From: Planctomycetota bacterium
GTDB lineage: Bacteria > Planctomycetota > UBA1135 > UBA2386
Length of the DNA stretch: 64,000 nt
Direction of reading: 5' to 3'
Assembly: GCA_016793265.1 (NCBI GenBank)
Contig: JAEUHT010000114.1
Span: 1-64,000 of the forward strand
Shown one piece after another: positions 9,872 to 19,587 of the stretch. Made by a program: the position numbers and the translations under genes. Under the pieces are notes generated by a model. That model was not told the DNA's origin. It saw only the letters and a list, made by a program, of their open reading frames with translations, and ran no database searches. Each line of letters starts with the position of its first letter. Position 1 is the stretch's first letter.

Positions 9872-10606
9872 CTACGCCGCGGTCTCGACCACGAAGACGT
9901 CGTAGAGCTGCGTGCGCACGAACGCGGCCGGCACCTCGGCGAAGCGGGCCAGCGCCGAGTCGAGGGTCAGGAAGACGCCGCCGCCGTCGGCGGTGGCATC
10001 GACGCGGTAGCCGACCAGCAGCCGGCTGTGGCCGGAGCCGGCGGCGACCGGCCAACCCCGGCGCAACGTCGCCAGCACCTCGTCGAACTCGGCGTCGCTG
10101 AGCCCCGGCCGTTCGGCGATCGGGCGGATCCAGCGCACGCGCACCGCGCGCTGCGCGGCATCGTGGCGGCCGGCGTCGACCAGCGCATCGGGCGGTGGCA
10201 GCTCGTCGCCGCGGAACTGCGCCGCGTACGGCCAAGCCGCTTCGCTGCAGATGCCGAAGCGAACGAAGCCCGACAGCGCGAAGTGGAAGAAGTCGCCGTC
10301 GTCGTGGCGCGCGTTCGCCGCGTTCGCCGCCCAGTTGCAGTAGTCGGCGCTGAGCCGCTCGCCGCGGCCGGTGGCCCGCGCGAAGGCGAACTCGATCGCC
10401 GCCACGGTGGTGAAGATCGAACACGTCGGCCGCGCCCCCTGCGGTCGCGGCGGCAGGTTGAACGCCGCGAACTGCGGGCGCAGGTCGACGTCGCCGGCCG
10501 GTCCGGCCACCGGCACCGGCCCCGGGCGTGCCGCCGCGGCGTTCGTCGGCAGGGTGCAGCAGACGGGCAACAGGCAGGCGGAGACGGCGAGCAGCGGGCG
10601 CAGCAT
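9872..10606 (-). CDS. Papain-like (C1 family) cysteine peptidase, exported
   Basis: This is a 244-residue exported protein with a C1/papain-type catalytic core. After a signal peptide (a Cys-containing LPVCC stretch may be a poor lipobox) comes the active-site block PQGARPTCSIF, in which Gln forms the oxyanion hole and Cys is the nucleophile. LSADYCNWAAN corresponds to the papain 'LSEQ.L..C' region, and GSGHSRLLVGYR holds the catalytic His. The third residue, normally Asn before Ser-Trp, appears as Asp in FLTLDSA. Length suits a compact bacterial C1 peptidase without a propeptide. It is divergent from the beta-lactamase-like gene across 55 bp. Confidence 0.75.
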   Translation of the reverse strand: MLRPLLAVSACLLPVCCTLPTNAAAARPGPVPVAGPAGDVDLRPQFAAFNLPPRPQGARPTCSIFTTVAAIEFAFARATGRGERLSADYCNWAANAANARHDDGDFFHFALSGFVRFGICSEAAWPYAAQFRGDELPPPDALVDAGRHDAAQRAVRVRWIRPIAERPGLSDAEFDEVLATLRRGWPVAAGSGHSRLLVGYRVDATADGGGVFLTLDSALARFAEVPAAFVRTQLYDVFVVETAA

Positions 10607-10613
10607 CGCGGCA

Positions 10614-10619
10614 AGCGTA
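10614..10619 (-). promoter_or_regulatory. Candidate -10 hexamer of the C1 peptidase gene
   Basis: TACGCT on the minus strand, 7 nt before ATG 10606. This predicts transcription starting at or within a base or two of the start codon. Confidence 0.4.
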
Positions 10620-10649
10620 GCGGGGGCGCCCGCGGCGGGCCGCAGCCGG

Positions 10650-10655
10650 TAGAGT
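10650..10655 (+). promoter_or_regulatory. Candidate -10 hexamer of the beta-lactamase-like gene
   Basis: TAGAGT ends 6 nt before the GTG start at 10662, the spacing expected for a leaderless mRNA. It lies back to back with the candidate -10 of the divergent peptidase gene. Confidence 0.45.
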
Positions 10656-10661
10656 CCGGCG

Positions 10662-11771
10662 GTGAAGTTCCTGTCGTCGTGGTGCAGTGTCTGGTTCGTG
10701 GCCGCGCTCTCGGCGCAGGCGCCGGCGCCCGTGGTCGAGGACCTCGGCGGGCTGCTGGCGAAGGTGCGCACCGAGCGCGGCGTACCGGCGCTCGGCGTCG
10801 TGGTGCTGGTCGACGGCGAGCTGCGCGCGCTCGGCGTCAGCGGCGTGCGGCGGCAGGGCCACCCGCAGCCGGTCACCGTCGACGATCGTTGGCACCTCGG
10901 TTCGTGCACCAAGGTGATGACGGCGACGCTGCTGGCGAAGTACGTCGAACGCGGCTCCCTGCAGTGGACGACGACGGTTGCCGAGGCCCTGCCCGATCTG
11001 GCCGCGACGCTGCACGCCGACGCCCGTGGCATCACCGTGCGCGATCTGCTCACGCACCGCGCCGGTCTGCCGGGCGGTCCGCCGGAGCCGCTGTGGGGGC
11101 AGCTGTTCCACTTCCCCGGCAGCGACGCCGAGGCGCGCACGAAGGTGGCCGCGACGATGCTCGCGGTGGCGCCCGAAGCGAAGCCCGGCGCGCGCTTCTT
11201 GTACTCGAACGCGGGCTACATGATCGCCGGCGCGATCGTGGAGCGGGTCGGCAAGGCGCCGTGGGCCGAGCTGATGCAGCGTGAGTTGTTCGGTGCGCTC
11301 GGCATCACCAGCGCCGGCTTCGGCATGCCCGGCGCGGTGGACGGCACCACCGAGCCGTGGGGGCACCAGGCCGGCAAGTCGGGCCCGGTGCCGGTGTTCG
11401 CCGACAACCCGCCGTCGCTCGGTCCGGCTGGCACCGCCCACATGACGCTGCGCGATTGGGCGAAGTTCGCGGCACTGCACCTCGGCGTGGTGGTCGACCG
11501 CGAGCACCCGCTGTTGACCACGGCGTCGTTGGCCGCGCTGCGCACGCCGCCCGCCGGGGCCGACTACGCGCTCGGTTGGGTGGTCACCAAGCGACCGTGG
11601 GCGCTTGGCCCGGTGCTCACGCACTCCGGCAGCAATACCATGTGGTACTGCGTGGCCTGGCTCGCGCCCGAAGCGAAGTTCGCCGTGCTGGTGACCTGCA
11701 ATCAGGGCGAAGCCGCCGCGGCCTGCGACGCGGTGGCCGCCGCCTGCGTGCAGCGGTTCCGGCCGCAGTGA
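10662..11771 (+). CDS. Serine beta-lactamase-like hydrolase (class C / esterase family)
   Basis: This is a 369-residue secreted serine hydrolase of the beta-lactamase/transpeptidase-like fold. The signal peptide ends near ALSAQA. The SxxK motif is SCTK (Ser81, Lys84), the YxN motif is YSNAG near 181, and HSGSN near 321 replaces the KTG box, as in many family VIII esterases and class C relatives. LTHRAGLPGG is a typical conserved block. Probable roles are D-aminopeptidase, esterase or cell-wall processing; true beta-lactamase activity should not be assumed. The start is GTG 10662, supported by the -10 hexamer 6 nt upstream and a good signal peptide. Confidence 0.85.
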   Translation: MKFLSSWCSVWFVAALSAQAPAPVVEDLGGLLAKVRTERGVPALGVVVLVDGELRALGVSGVRRQGHPQPVTVDDRWHLGSCTKVMTATLLAKYVERGSLQWTTTVAEALPDLAATLHADARGITVRDLLTHRAGLPGGPPEPLWGQLFHFPGSDAEARTKVAATMLAVAPEAKPGARFLYSNAGYMIAGAIVERVGKAPWAELMQRELFGALGITSAGFGMPGAVDGTTEPWGHQAGKSGPVPVFADNPPSLGPAGTAHMTLRDWAKFAALHLGVVVDREHPLLTTASLAALRTPPAGADYALGWVVTKRPWALGPVLTHSGSNTMWYCVAWLAPEAKFAVLVTCNQGEAAAACDAVAAACVQRFRPQ

Positions 11772-11878
11772 CGTGCGGCGCGGCAGAGCGTGCGCCGGGG
11801 TGACGCGCGTTCGCCGTTCGGGCCAGGGCGGGCCCTGTGGCGGTGGACAGTGCGCGCGCCGACCGGGAAGCTGCGGGC

Positions 11879-13480
<1,602 letters not shown>

Positions 13481-13556
13481 GCCGGCGCGCGGCGACGGCG
13501 ACGACGCGCGACCGGGGGCTGCTGGCGCGCGGCGGCGATTGCCTGTGGTGCGGTGG

Positions 13557-14849
13557 TCAGCGGGTCACGGTGGCGAGCCGGTCGCGCAGCCAGCTCAGGG
13601 TCGGTTCGTGGTAGTCGTGCTGCGCCTCGCGCTGCTTCAGGAACGCGTCGGCGCCGGGGTTGGCGCCGAGGCAGAGCAGCGCGAAGGCGGCGTTGACGCG
13701 CACGTCCATCGCCTGGCCAGGGTCGGCGAGCAGCTGCTCGAAGGTGGCGGCGCTGGCGGCGTCCTGCAGCACGCCGAGCGCCTGCACGCAGGCGGCGCGC
13801 ATCTCGGCGTCGGGGTCGGCGAGGCGCGCGCGCAGGTGTGGCACGGCGTCCTGGTAGCCGATCTCGCCGAGCGTGCGCACCGCGTAGGACGCGGTCAGCG
13901 GATCCTGCAGCAGCGGCAGCAGGGCTGGGCCGGCGCGGTGGGCGATCGGGCCGAGCTGCGTCAGCACGTCGAGCGCCATCGAACGCAGGTAGGGCTCGCT
14001 GGCCGAGAGGGTGTGCACGAGGCGCGGCACCACCAGGGCGCCGCCGCGCGCCAGCACCCACTTCGCCTCGTCGATCGGGCGCAGCGCGAAGCCCTCGGCG
14101 ATGGCGAGGTGGGCGGCCAGCGTGTGGTCGAGCTGGGCGGCGTCGATCGTGGCGCCCTGCCAGTCGGCCCGGGTGCCGCGGCGTCGCCAGGCATCGGTGA
14201 GCTGCTGCAGCTGCGTCTGCAGTTCGACGTAGGTCGGTCGTTCGCTGAGCTCGACGTTGCGGTCGCCGAGGATGCCGATACCGAGGCTGCCGGCGAGCTG
14301 CTGCACCTTCTCCGAGTTCATCGCCGACGCGAGCCAGGCGAGGCCGGTGTCGTTGCCGAGGCGCTGCAGCGAGTCGGCGGCCCAGACGATCGCCTCGCCG
14401 TCGGTCTCGTACTTGAGGCGCAGCAGCAGCGGGAACTGCAGCAGCGGTTGGTTGCTGCGACCACACAGCCAGGCGGCGCGGCGGCGCACCTCGACCTTGT
14501 CACTGGCCAGCGCCGGTTCGAGCACGCTGGTGAGCCCGGGGTCGCCGAGCAGGGAACGTTCGGCGAAGGCCGCGGTGCGTTCGTCGCTCTCGACGAGCTG
14601 CAGCACGATGTCGGCGAGCTCGCGCAGCTCCTTCTGCTTCGCCGCTGGCGGTGGTGCCGCGGCCTTGGCCAGCGCGTCGAGCTCCGCCTGTTGTGGAGCG
14701 AGCTGCAGCGGCGGCAGGGGCGGGTGCTGCGCAGCCGGTTGCCCGGTCGGACCGCCGCAGCCACCGATGCCGAGCAGGATCGGCGCCAGCAGCGAAGGCC
14801 AGCGCGGAGTCGGCCGCGACGGGCACGGAACGCTGGTAGGGGGCCTCAC
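13557..14849 (-). CDS. HEAT-repeat lipoprotein
   Basis: This is a 430-residue lipoprotein. The N-terminus has a hydrophobic stretch ending at a lipobox-like LGIGGC, followed by a Pro/Gln-rich linker. The body is built of helical repeats with HEAT spacing (VRRRAAWLCGRS, YLRSMALDVLTQLG, ASYAVRTLGEIG, MRAACVQALGVL, DVRVNAAFALLCLG), giving a scaffold of at least five repeats. No catalytic motif is seen. GTG 14849 overlaps the stop of the pentaheme cytochrome gene (GTGA), so it is the last gene of the long minus-strand run. A role as a partner of the cytochrome is only a guess from position. Confidence 0.7.
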   Translation of the reverse strand: MRPPTSVPCPSRPTPRWPSLLAPILLGIGGCGGPTGQPAAQHPPLPPLQLAPQQAELDALAKAAAPPPAAKQKELRELADIVLQLVESDERTAAFAERSLLGDPGLTSVLEPALASDKVEVRRRAAWLCGRSNQPLLQFPLLLRLKYETDGEAIVWAADSLQRLGNDTGLAWLASAMNSEKVQQLAGSLGIGILGDRNVELSERPTYVELQTQLQQLTDAWRRRGTRADWQGATIDAAQLDHTLAAHLAIAEGFALRPIDEAKWVLARGGALVVPRLVHTLSASEPYLRSMALDVLTQLGPIAHRAGPALLPLLQDPLTASYAVRTLGEIGYQDAVPHLRARLADPDAEMRAACVQALGVLQDAASAATFEQLLADPGQAMDVRVNAAFALLCLGANPGADAFLKQREAQHDYHEPTLSWLRDRLATVTR

Positions 14850-15859
14850 CGTTCGATCCTCTTCTCGACGAGCATGGTGCTGCGCGGATCCTCGTCGCCG
14901 CAGAACGGGGTCAGACGGTACCACAGCCGCACCTCGATCGCAGCGGTGCCGGCGGGGATCGGCACGCGCACGGTCTTCTGCTCGCCGGCCGGCAGCTGGG
15001 TGTTCTCGCCGGTGGCGTTGCCGGGGTTCACCGGGGTGGCCTCGTCGCGGTAGGGCATGCGGAAGCGGTAGGCACGTTGCCATTCGCCGGGGCTGGCGGC
15101 CGTGGCGAAGCGGTACATCATGTCGACCGCGCGGTGGCGCTCTTCGGTGGGGAAGTTGTGGCCGGCGCCGACGTTCGCGAGCGTCAGCACGAGCTCGTCG
15201 CCGATCGCGGCGGCGTCGAAGGTGTAGGTCTTGTCGAGCCAAGCCTTGTCGTGGCAGCCCGGGAACACGTGCCCGCGGCCGAGCCGCTTGCTGCCGTCCT
15301 GGCGCGCGCGGTCGACGGCCGGCATGTGGCAGGAAGAGCAGTCGGTGCCCTGCTTGGCGAAGGTGCTGGCGCGCCACTGGTCGGTGGTGCCGTGTTGGTT
15401 GTGGCACGACTCGCAGGCGCTGACGGCGAGGAACTGCTCGTTGCGCACCGGCCTGCACGGCACCTCGGGGCGGTCGTTGCGACCGACGATGCCGCCGTCG
15501 GGGCCGAGGTGGCAGGTGATGCAGCTCACGCCTTCGTCGAAGTTGGTGCGCCGCGGCAGCGTGCGCTTGCCGAAGCCGGTCACCGCGAGCGGTCGCGGCA
15601 GGTGGCAGTCCTTGCACTCCTCGAGGCGGAAGTCCTCGCTGAGCGCGCGCACCTCGGGGTTGGTGAAGGAGATCTGGTGGTGGCTGCCTTGCCACTCGTC
15701 GTAGACGTCCCGATGGCAGTCGCGGCACTGCGTCGACGACTCCCAGCGGGTCTCTGCGGCGGCCGCGTGGGGTTTGCGGCCGGAGTCGAGGAACACCAGC
15801 GTGCCAGCGAACACGGCGAGCACGGCGCCGGCGATGGCGATGCGGGAGGAGAGTCGCAT
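14846..15859 (-). CDS. Membrane-anchored pentaheme c-type cytochrome
   Basis: This is a 337-residue multiheme cytochrome. Residues 7-24 form an N-terminal membrane anchor or uncleaved signal. Five CxxCH sites follow: CRDCH (45-49), CKDCH, CITCH, CESCH and CSSCH, all in the first 180 residues. A further FPGCHD lacks the first Cys. Spacing and extra His residues resemble the cytochrome c554-like multiheme class. The C-terminal third is beta-rich (YTFDAAAIGDELVLTLANV, then GHNFPTEERH) and has no heme sites. Periplasmic electron transfer is likely; the partner is unknown. It ends 4 nt into the HEAT lipoprotein gene and follows the ABC ATPase gene by 13 nt. Confidence 0.85.
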   Translation of the reverse strand: MRLSSRIAIAGAVLAVFAGTLVFLDSGRKPHAAAAETRWESSTQCRDCHRDVYDEWQGSHHQISFTNPEVRALSEDFRLEECKDCHLPRPLAVTGFGKRTLPRRTNFDEGVSCITCHLGPDGGIVGRNDRPEVPCRPVRNEQFLAVSACESCHNQHGTTDQWRASTFAKQGTDCSSCHMPAVDRARQDGSKRLGRGHVFPGCHDKAWLDKTYTFDAAAIGDELVLTLANVGAGHNFPTEERHRAVDMMYRFATAASPGEWQRAYRFRMPYRDEATPVNPGNATGENTQLPAGEQKTVRVPIPAGTAAIEVRLWYRLTPFCGDEDPRSTMLVEKRIER

Positions 15860-15872
15860 GCGGGGGATCGGT

Positions 15873-16904
15873 TCAGGTGAGGGCGGCGGGAGCCTGCCAC
15901 GGCAGCAGGCGGGCGGGGCCATTCAGCACGAGGCGTACCATCGTGTCGGCGGGCAGGGCGCGATCGTGGCGGCAGTGCACGACCTGATCACCGAGCGCGA
16001 GCCGCAGGTGGAAGCCGGTGGCGTCGGGGGTCGCGGCGATCAGCCGGGCCGTGGTGGTGGCGTTCGCCGTGCTGTCGGCGGCGACCGCGACGTCGCCGGG
16101 CAACAGCACGTGGCGCAGATCACCCGGCTCGGCCGGGGCCGGGAAGCTGCCGAACGGCGTCACCACCGCGGCGCCGTCGCGCCGCGCCGGCAGGCAGGCG
16201 GCGCCGAGCAGGAACGCGGCGGTGAAGGCCGTGCGCGGCCGCTGCACGAGTGCGGCGGCGGTGCCGTGTTCGACCAGCTTGCCGGCGCACAACACGACCA
16301 ACTCGTCGGCGAGCGCCAGCGCTTCGTCGCGGTCGTGGGTGACCAGGATCGTCGTCGTGCGGCGTTCGCCGGTCAGCTCGCGCAGCAGCGTGACGAGGCT
16401 GTCGCGCTGGTGCACGTCGACCGAACGCAGCGGTTCGTCGAGCAGCAGCACACCAGGGCCCGGCGCCAGCGCCCGCAGCAGACCGAGCCGCTGCGCCTCG
16501 CCGCCCGACATACGCGGCGGCTTCTTGTGGGCCTGGGCGCCGAGGCCGGCGCGTTCGAGCAGCGCCAGCGCCGCCGCCTTGCCGAGCCCCGGCGCCGCGA
16601 ACGTCAGGTGCTGCAGCGCGGTCATGTGGGTCCACAAGGCGCCGTCCTGGAACACCATGCCGACGCCGCGCAAGGCCGGGTCGAGGTGGACGCGGTCGGC
16701 GGCGACGAGCTGCTCGCCGATGCGGATGCTGCCGCCGTCGACGCGCTCGAAGCCGGCGACGCAGCGCAGCAGCGTGGTCTTGCCGGAGCCCGACGGGCCG
16801 ACGATGGCGAGCCGGGTGCTGGCGGCGACCTCGATGTCGAGCGGACCGAGGGTGAAGCCGGCACGGCGGAGGTGCAAAGCCTGGATGCGGACTTGGAGGC
16901 TCAC
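15873..16904 (-). CDS. ABC transporter ATP-binding protein, ferric-type (FbpC-like)
   Basis: This is the 343-residue ATPase subunit of an importer. Walker A is GPSGSGKTT, the signature loop is MSGGEAQRLGL (a variant of LSGGQ), Walker B is VLLLDEPLRSVD and the H-loop is ILVTHDRDEA. A C-terminal domain of about 110 residues is where FbpC/PotA-type ATPases carry a TOBE/regulatory domain. It starts at GTG 16904, 7 nt after the permease stop. Together with the neighbouring fused permease and the binding protein, it makes a complete iron(III)/sulfate-class importer. The substrate is inferred from the binding protein's family. Confidence 0.88.
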   Translation of the reverse strand: MSLQVRIQALHLRRAGFTLGPLDIEVAASTRLAIVGPSGSGKTTLLRCVAGFERVDGGSIRIGEQLVAADRVHLDPALRGVGMVFQDGALWTHMTALQHLTFAAPGLGKAAALALLERAGLGAQAHKKPPRMSGGEAQRLGLLRALAPGPGVLLLDEPLRSVDVHQRDSLVTLLRELTGERRTTTILVTHDRDEALALADELVVLCAGKLVEHGTAAALVQRPRTAFTAAFLLGAACLPARRDGAAVVTPFGSFPAPAEPGDLRHVLLPGDVAVAADSTANATTTARLIAATPDATGFHLRLALGDQVVHCRHDRALPADTMVRLVLNGPARLLPWQAPAALT

Positions 16905-16911
16905 GCGGGGC

Positions 16912-18522
16912 TCAATCGAGGGAGGACAGCTTGCGGCCGGCGAGGATCGCCGGCAACAACGGGACCAGGACGGCGATGCTGAGGATCATCAGGGCGATGA
17001 CGCCGCTCCAGTCCTCGTGCTGGAAGTGCACGGCGTTGGCGAGGCGGCGCACGGCGGTGGCGTTGGCGGCCGGCAGCAGCACGGCGAGGTCGAGTTCGCG
17101 CAGGGCCAGCACGAACACCAGGACGCCCGCGGCCCAGCTCGACGCCGCCAGCGGCCGCACGTGCAAGCGCAGCGCGCGCACCGTCGCCGACCGCGGCACC
17201 AGGGCACCGGCCTCTTCGGCGGCTATCGGCAGGCGGCGTACGTGCGCCGCCAGCGTCAGCGCCGCGAACGGCACGAAGCGCGCGGCGTAGCCGCAGGCGG
17301 CGAAGCCCCAGGTGTCGTAGAAGTCGCCGCACCAGCGCAGCAGGAAGTGGTCGCTGTAGGTGCGCACGAGGCCGATGCCGAGCAGGATCGCCGGCAGGGC
17401 CAGGGGGATCGCGACCAGCAGTTCGAGCCACGGCCAGCGCCGCGCCGACGCGCGCGCCAACGGCAACGCCAGCAACAGCACGAGCACGGCGACGCCGGCG
17501 GCGAGCACGATCGAGTGCAGCAGGTCGGGCACGCCTTCGCTGACCGCCTTCTGGTAGCTCTGCTGGGCGAACTGCAGCGACATCGGTTCGAGCTTCTGCG
17601 CCGAGCCGAGCACCCAGCGCGCCAGCACGACGACCGGCAGTGCGAGGCCGAAGCCGAGGTAGCCGAGCGGCAGCAGCAAGGCGGGCCAACGCAGCTTGCC
17701 GAGCGGGCGCACCGGCAGCGGCCGCAGCACGCCGCGGTCCGGCGCCGCCGCGCGCAGCCGCAAGGCAGCGTAGAGCAGACAGCCGAGGCCGGCGACGTAC
17801 GGCAACGCCGCCACCAGCGGGCTCTGCAGCTCGGCGAACGTGGTGCCGACGGCGCGCCGCGTCCAGCGCGAGAAGATGCCCTCGGCGTAGGTATGCCAGG
17901 TCTTGCCCTTCACGGTCAGGAACTCGGGCACGCCGTGGTCGGCGACCGTGAACAGGAAGGCGAGCAGGCAGCCGGCCAGCAGCTCGGGCAGGATCGCCCG
18001 CAGGAGCCACAGCTCGGCGCGGGCGCCGCCGCGCAGCAGCAGCGCCGACTCGAAGGCGCGGCCGTCGATCGCGCGCAGGCCGCGCGCCGCCAGCACGGCG
18101 ACGAACGGCGCGTGGGCGACGCCGAGCAGCCACGCACACGGCCAGAAGCCGGTGGTGTCGCTGACGTCGGCGAGCCCCATGGCGATGAAGATCGGCGGCA
18201 CCGCCAGCGGCGCCACGCCGAGCGGCGCCAGCCAGACGGCACCCGGCACGCCGCGGTGCAAGGTCAGCCAGGCGTGGCCACCGCCGCACAGCAGCGAGAT
18301 CGTGGTCGCGGCGAGGCCGAGTGCGAGCGAGGCGCGCAGTTGCTGCAGCGCGTTCTCGTCGTGCGCCAGCTCGCGCCAGGCGTCCAGCGTGAAGCCGTCA
18401 GGGCCTTGCACGGTGCCGACCGCGAGCAAAGCGAGCGGCGCCAGCACGAACGCGAACAGGAAGGCGAGTGCCAGCCAGAGCGGCCACCGGGACCAGCACA
18501 GGCGGTGGCCGCTGCGGATCAC
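16912..18522 (-). CDS. ABC transporter permease, fused two-domain (FbpB-like)
   Basis: This is a 536-residue inner-membrane permease with about 12 hydrophobic segments in two halves, each a BPD_transp_1-type domain, as in ferric iron FbpB and related permeases. EAA-loop-like sequences face the ATPase: AFESALLLRGGARAE in the first half and EEAGALVPRSATVRAL in the second. GTG 18522 overlaps the binding-protein stop (GTGA). It forms the channel for the substrate delivered by the lipoprotein encoded just upstream. Confidence 0.87.
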   Translation of the reverse strand: MIRSGHRLCWSRWPLWLALAFLFAFVLAPLALLAVGTVQGPDGFTLDAWRELAHDENALQQLRASLALGLAATTISLLCGGGHAWLTLHRGVPGAVWLAPLGVAPLAVPPIFIAMGLADVSDTTGFWPCAWLLGVAHAPFVAVLAARGLRAIDGRAFESALLLRGGARAELWLLRAILPELLAGCLLAFLFTVADHGVPEFLTVKGKTWHTYAEGIFSRWTRRAVGTTFAELQSPLVAALPYVAGLGCLLYAALRLRAAAPDRGVLRPLPVRPLGKLRWPALLLPLGYLGFGLALPVVVLARWVLGSAQKLEPMSLQFAQQSYQKAVSEGVPDLLHSIVLAAGVAVLVLLLALPLARASARRWPWLELLVAIPLALPAILLGIGLVRTYSDHFLLRWCGDFYDTWGFAACGYAARFVPFAALTLAAHVRRLPIAAEEAGALVPRSATVRALRLHVRPLAASSWAAGVLVFVLALRELDLAVLLPAANATAVRRLANAVHFQHEDWSGVIALMILSIAVLVPLLPAILAGRKLSSLD

Positions 18523-19538
18523 AAGCCGAACCGCTTGCCGTAGTCGCGGCTCATCGCGGCGAGGTTCGCCGCCGTCCAGTCGATGTCCCACTGCATGGCG
18601 CGGAACGCGCCCGGCGCCTTGATGCCGGGGTCCTTCGGCCCCGGGATGCCCGCCCGCAGCGGGATCTGCGCACCGTCAGCTGCTGCCAGCAGCGCCTCGG
18701 TCTCGCGGGCGAGGATCCTGTCGATCAGCTGCTTGGCCGCTGCCTGGTTGGGCCCGCCCTTGATCAGTGCCACCGAGTTCGGGATCAGCATGGTGCCGAT
18801 GCCCCCGTCCTGCTGGTCGGGGAACACGCAGGCGACCTTGAAGCCCTTCTTGGCCGCCTCGTGGTAGTCGTCGGTGTCGGTGAAGGCGAACGCGAGCTTG
18901 CCCTCGCGCACCGCGCGCAGCGTGGCACCGTTGCTGGCGAGGAACTGCACGTCGTTCGCGAACATGCCGTCGATCCAGGCCGTGAACGCCGGTTCCCCGA
19001 GCAGCTTGCGCATCGCCGTGAAGTGCGTCATCGTCGTGCCGGTCAGCGGCTTCGCCACCGCGCAGCGGCCCTTCCACTTGGGGTCGACGAGATCCCGGTA
19101 GCTGGTCGGCCACGACGCCGGATCCGGCAGCAGCTCGGTGTTGACGACCAGGATGCGGGCGCGCGCCGCGAACGCGGTCCAACGGCGCTGTGGATCGCGC
19201 CACATCGCCGGGACGTCCTGCGCCGACGGCGAGTCGTACGGCTCCAGCAGGCCCTGGTTGGCGAGGTGCACGGTGTTGGCGAGCTCGTTGTTCCAGAACA
19301 CCGAACCGCGCGGGTTGGCGCGCTCCTCGACGATGGCGCTGACGTGGCCGACGGTCTTGGCGGCCTCGGTGTCGTGCTGCTGGTCGAGGGTGATGCCGAG
19401 CTCCTTGGCGAAGCTGTCGAGCAGCGGGGCGCTGAACTGCTGGTCGAGCGAGACGTAGATGCGGACCGCGCTGCCGGTGGGCTTGGCGCCGCAGCCGGCG
19501 AGCACGACCGCGAACAGCACGGTGGAGAGGGCGCGCAT
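18519..19538 (-). CDS. ABC transporter substrate-binding lipoprotein, ferric-type (FbpA-like)
   Basis: This is a 339-residue periplasmic binding protein anchored as a lipoprotein (VVLAGC lipobox). It belongs to the extracellular solute-binding family 1 group that binds ferric iron: RIYVSLDQQFSAPLLDSF near the N-terminus, FWNNELANT, and LVDPKWKGRCAVAKP in the hinge region. Several Tyr residues that could bind iron are present, but exact ligands cannot be assigned by eye. An upstream AGGAACC could serve as ribosome binding site for ATG 19538. It is followed directly by permease and ATPase genes. Confidence 0.85.
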   Translation of the reverse strand: MRALSTVLFAVVLAGCGAKPTGSAVRIYVSLDQQFSAPLLDSFAKELGITLDQQHDTEAAKTVGHVSAIVEERANPRGSVFWNNELANTVHLANQGLLEPYDSPSAQDVPAMWRDPQRRWTAFAARARILVVNTELLPDPASWPTSYRDLVDPKWKGRCAVAKPLTGTTMTHFTAMRKLLGEPAFTAWIDGMFANDVQFLASNGATLRAVREGKLAFAFTDTDDYHEAAKKGFKVACVFPDQQDGGIGTMLIPNSVALIKGGPNQAAAKQLIDRILARETEALLAAADGAQIPLRAGIPGPKDPGIKAPGAFRAMQWDIDWTAANLAAMSRDYGKRFGL

Positions 19539-19587
19539 GGTGGGTTCCTGGTGCGGGGAGAGTGGGGTGGGGCCGGGCCAGCCGCGA

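Noticed and set aside
10662-11771. True antibiotic beta-lactamase
   Set aside because: SxxK and YxN are shared with esterases and peptidases; HSG in place of KTG and the lack of a regulator do not support resistance.
11837-11878. In-frame GTG extension of fumarase
   Set aside because: The added residues do not resemble family N-termini, while ATG 11879 aligns with them.
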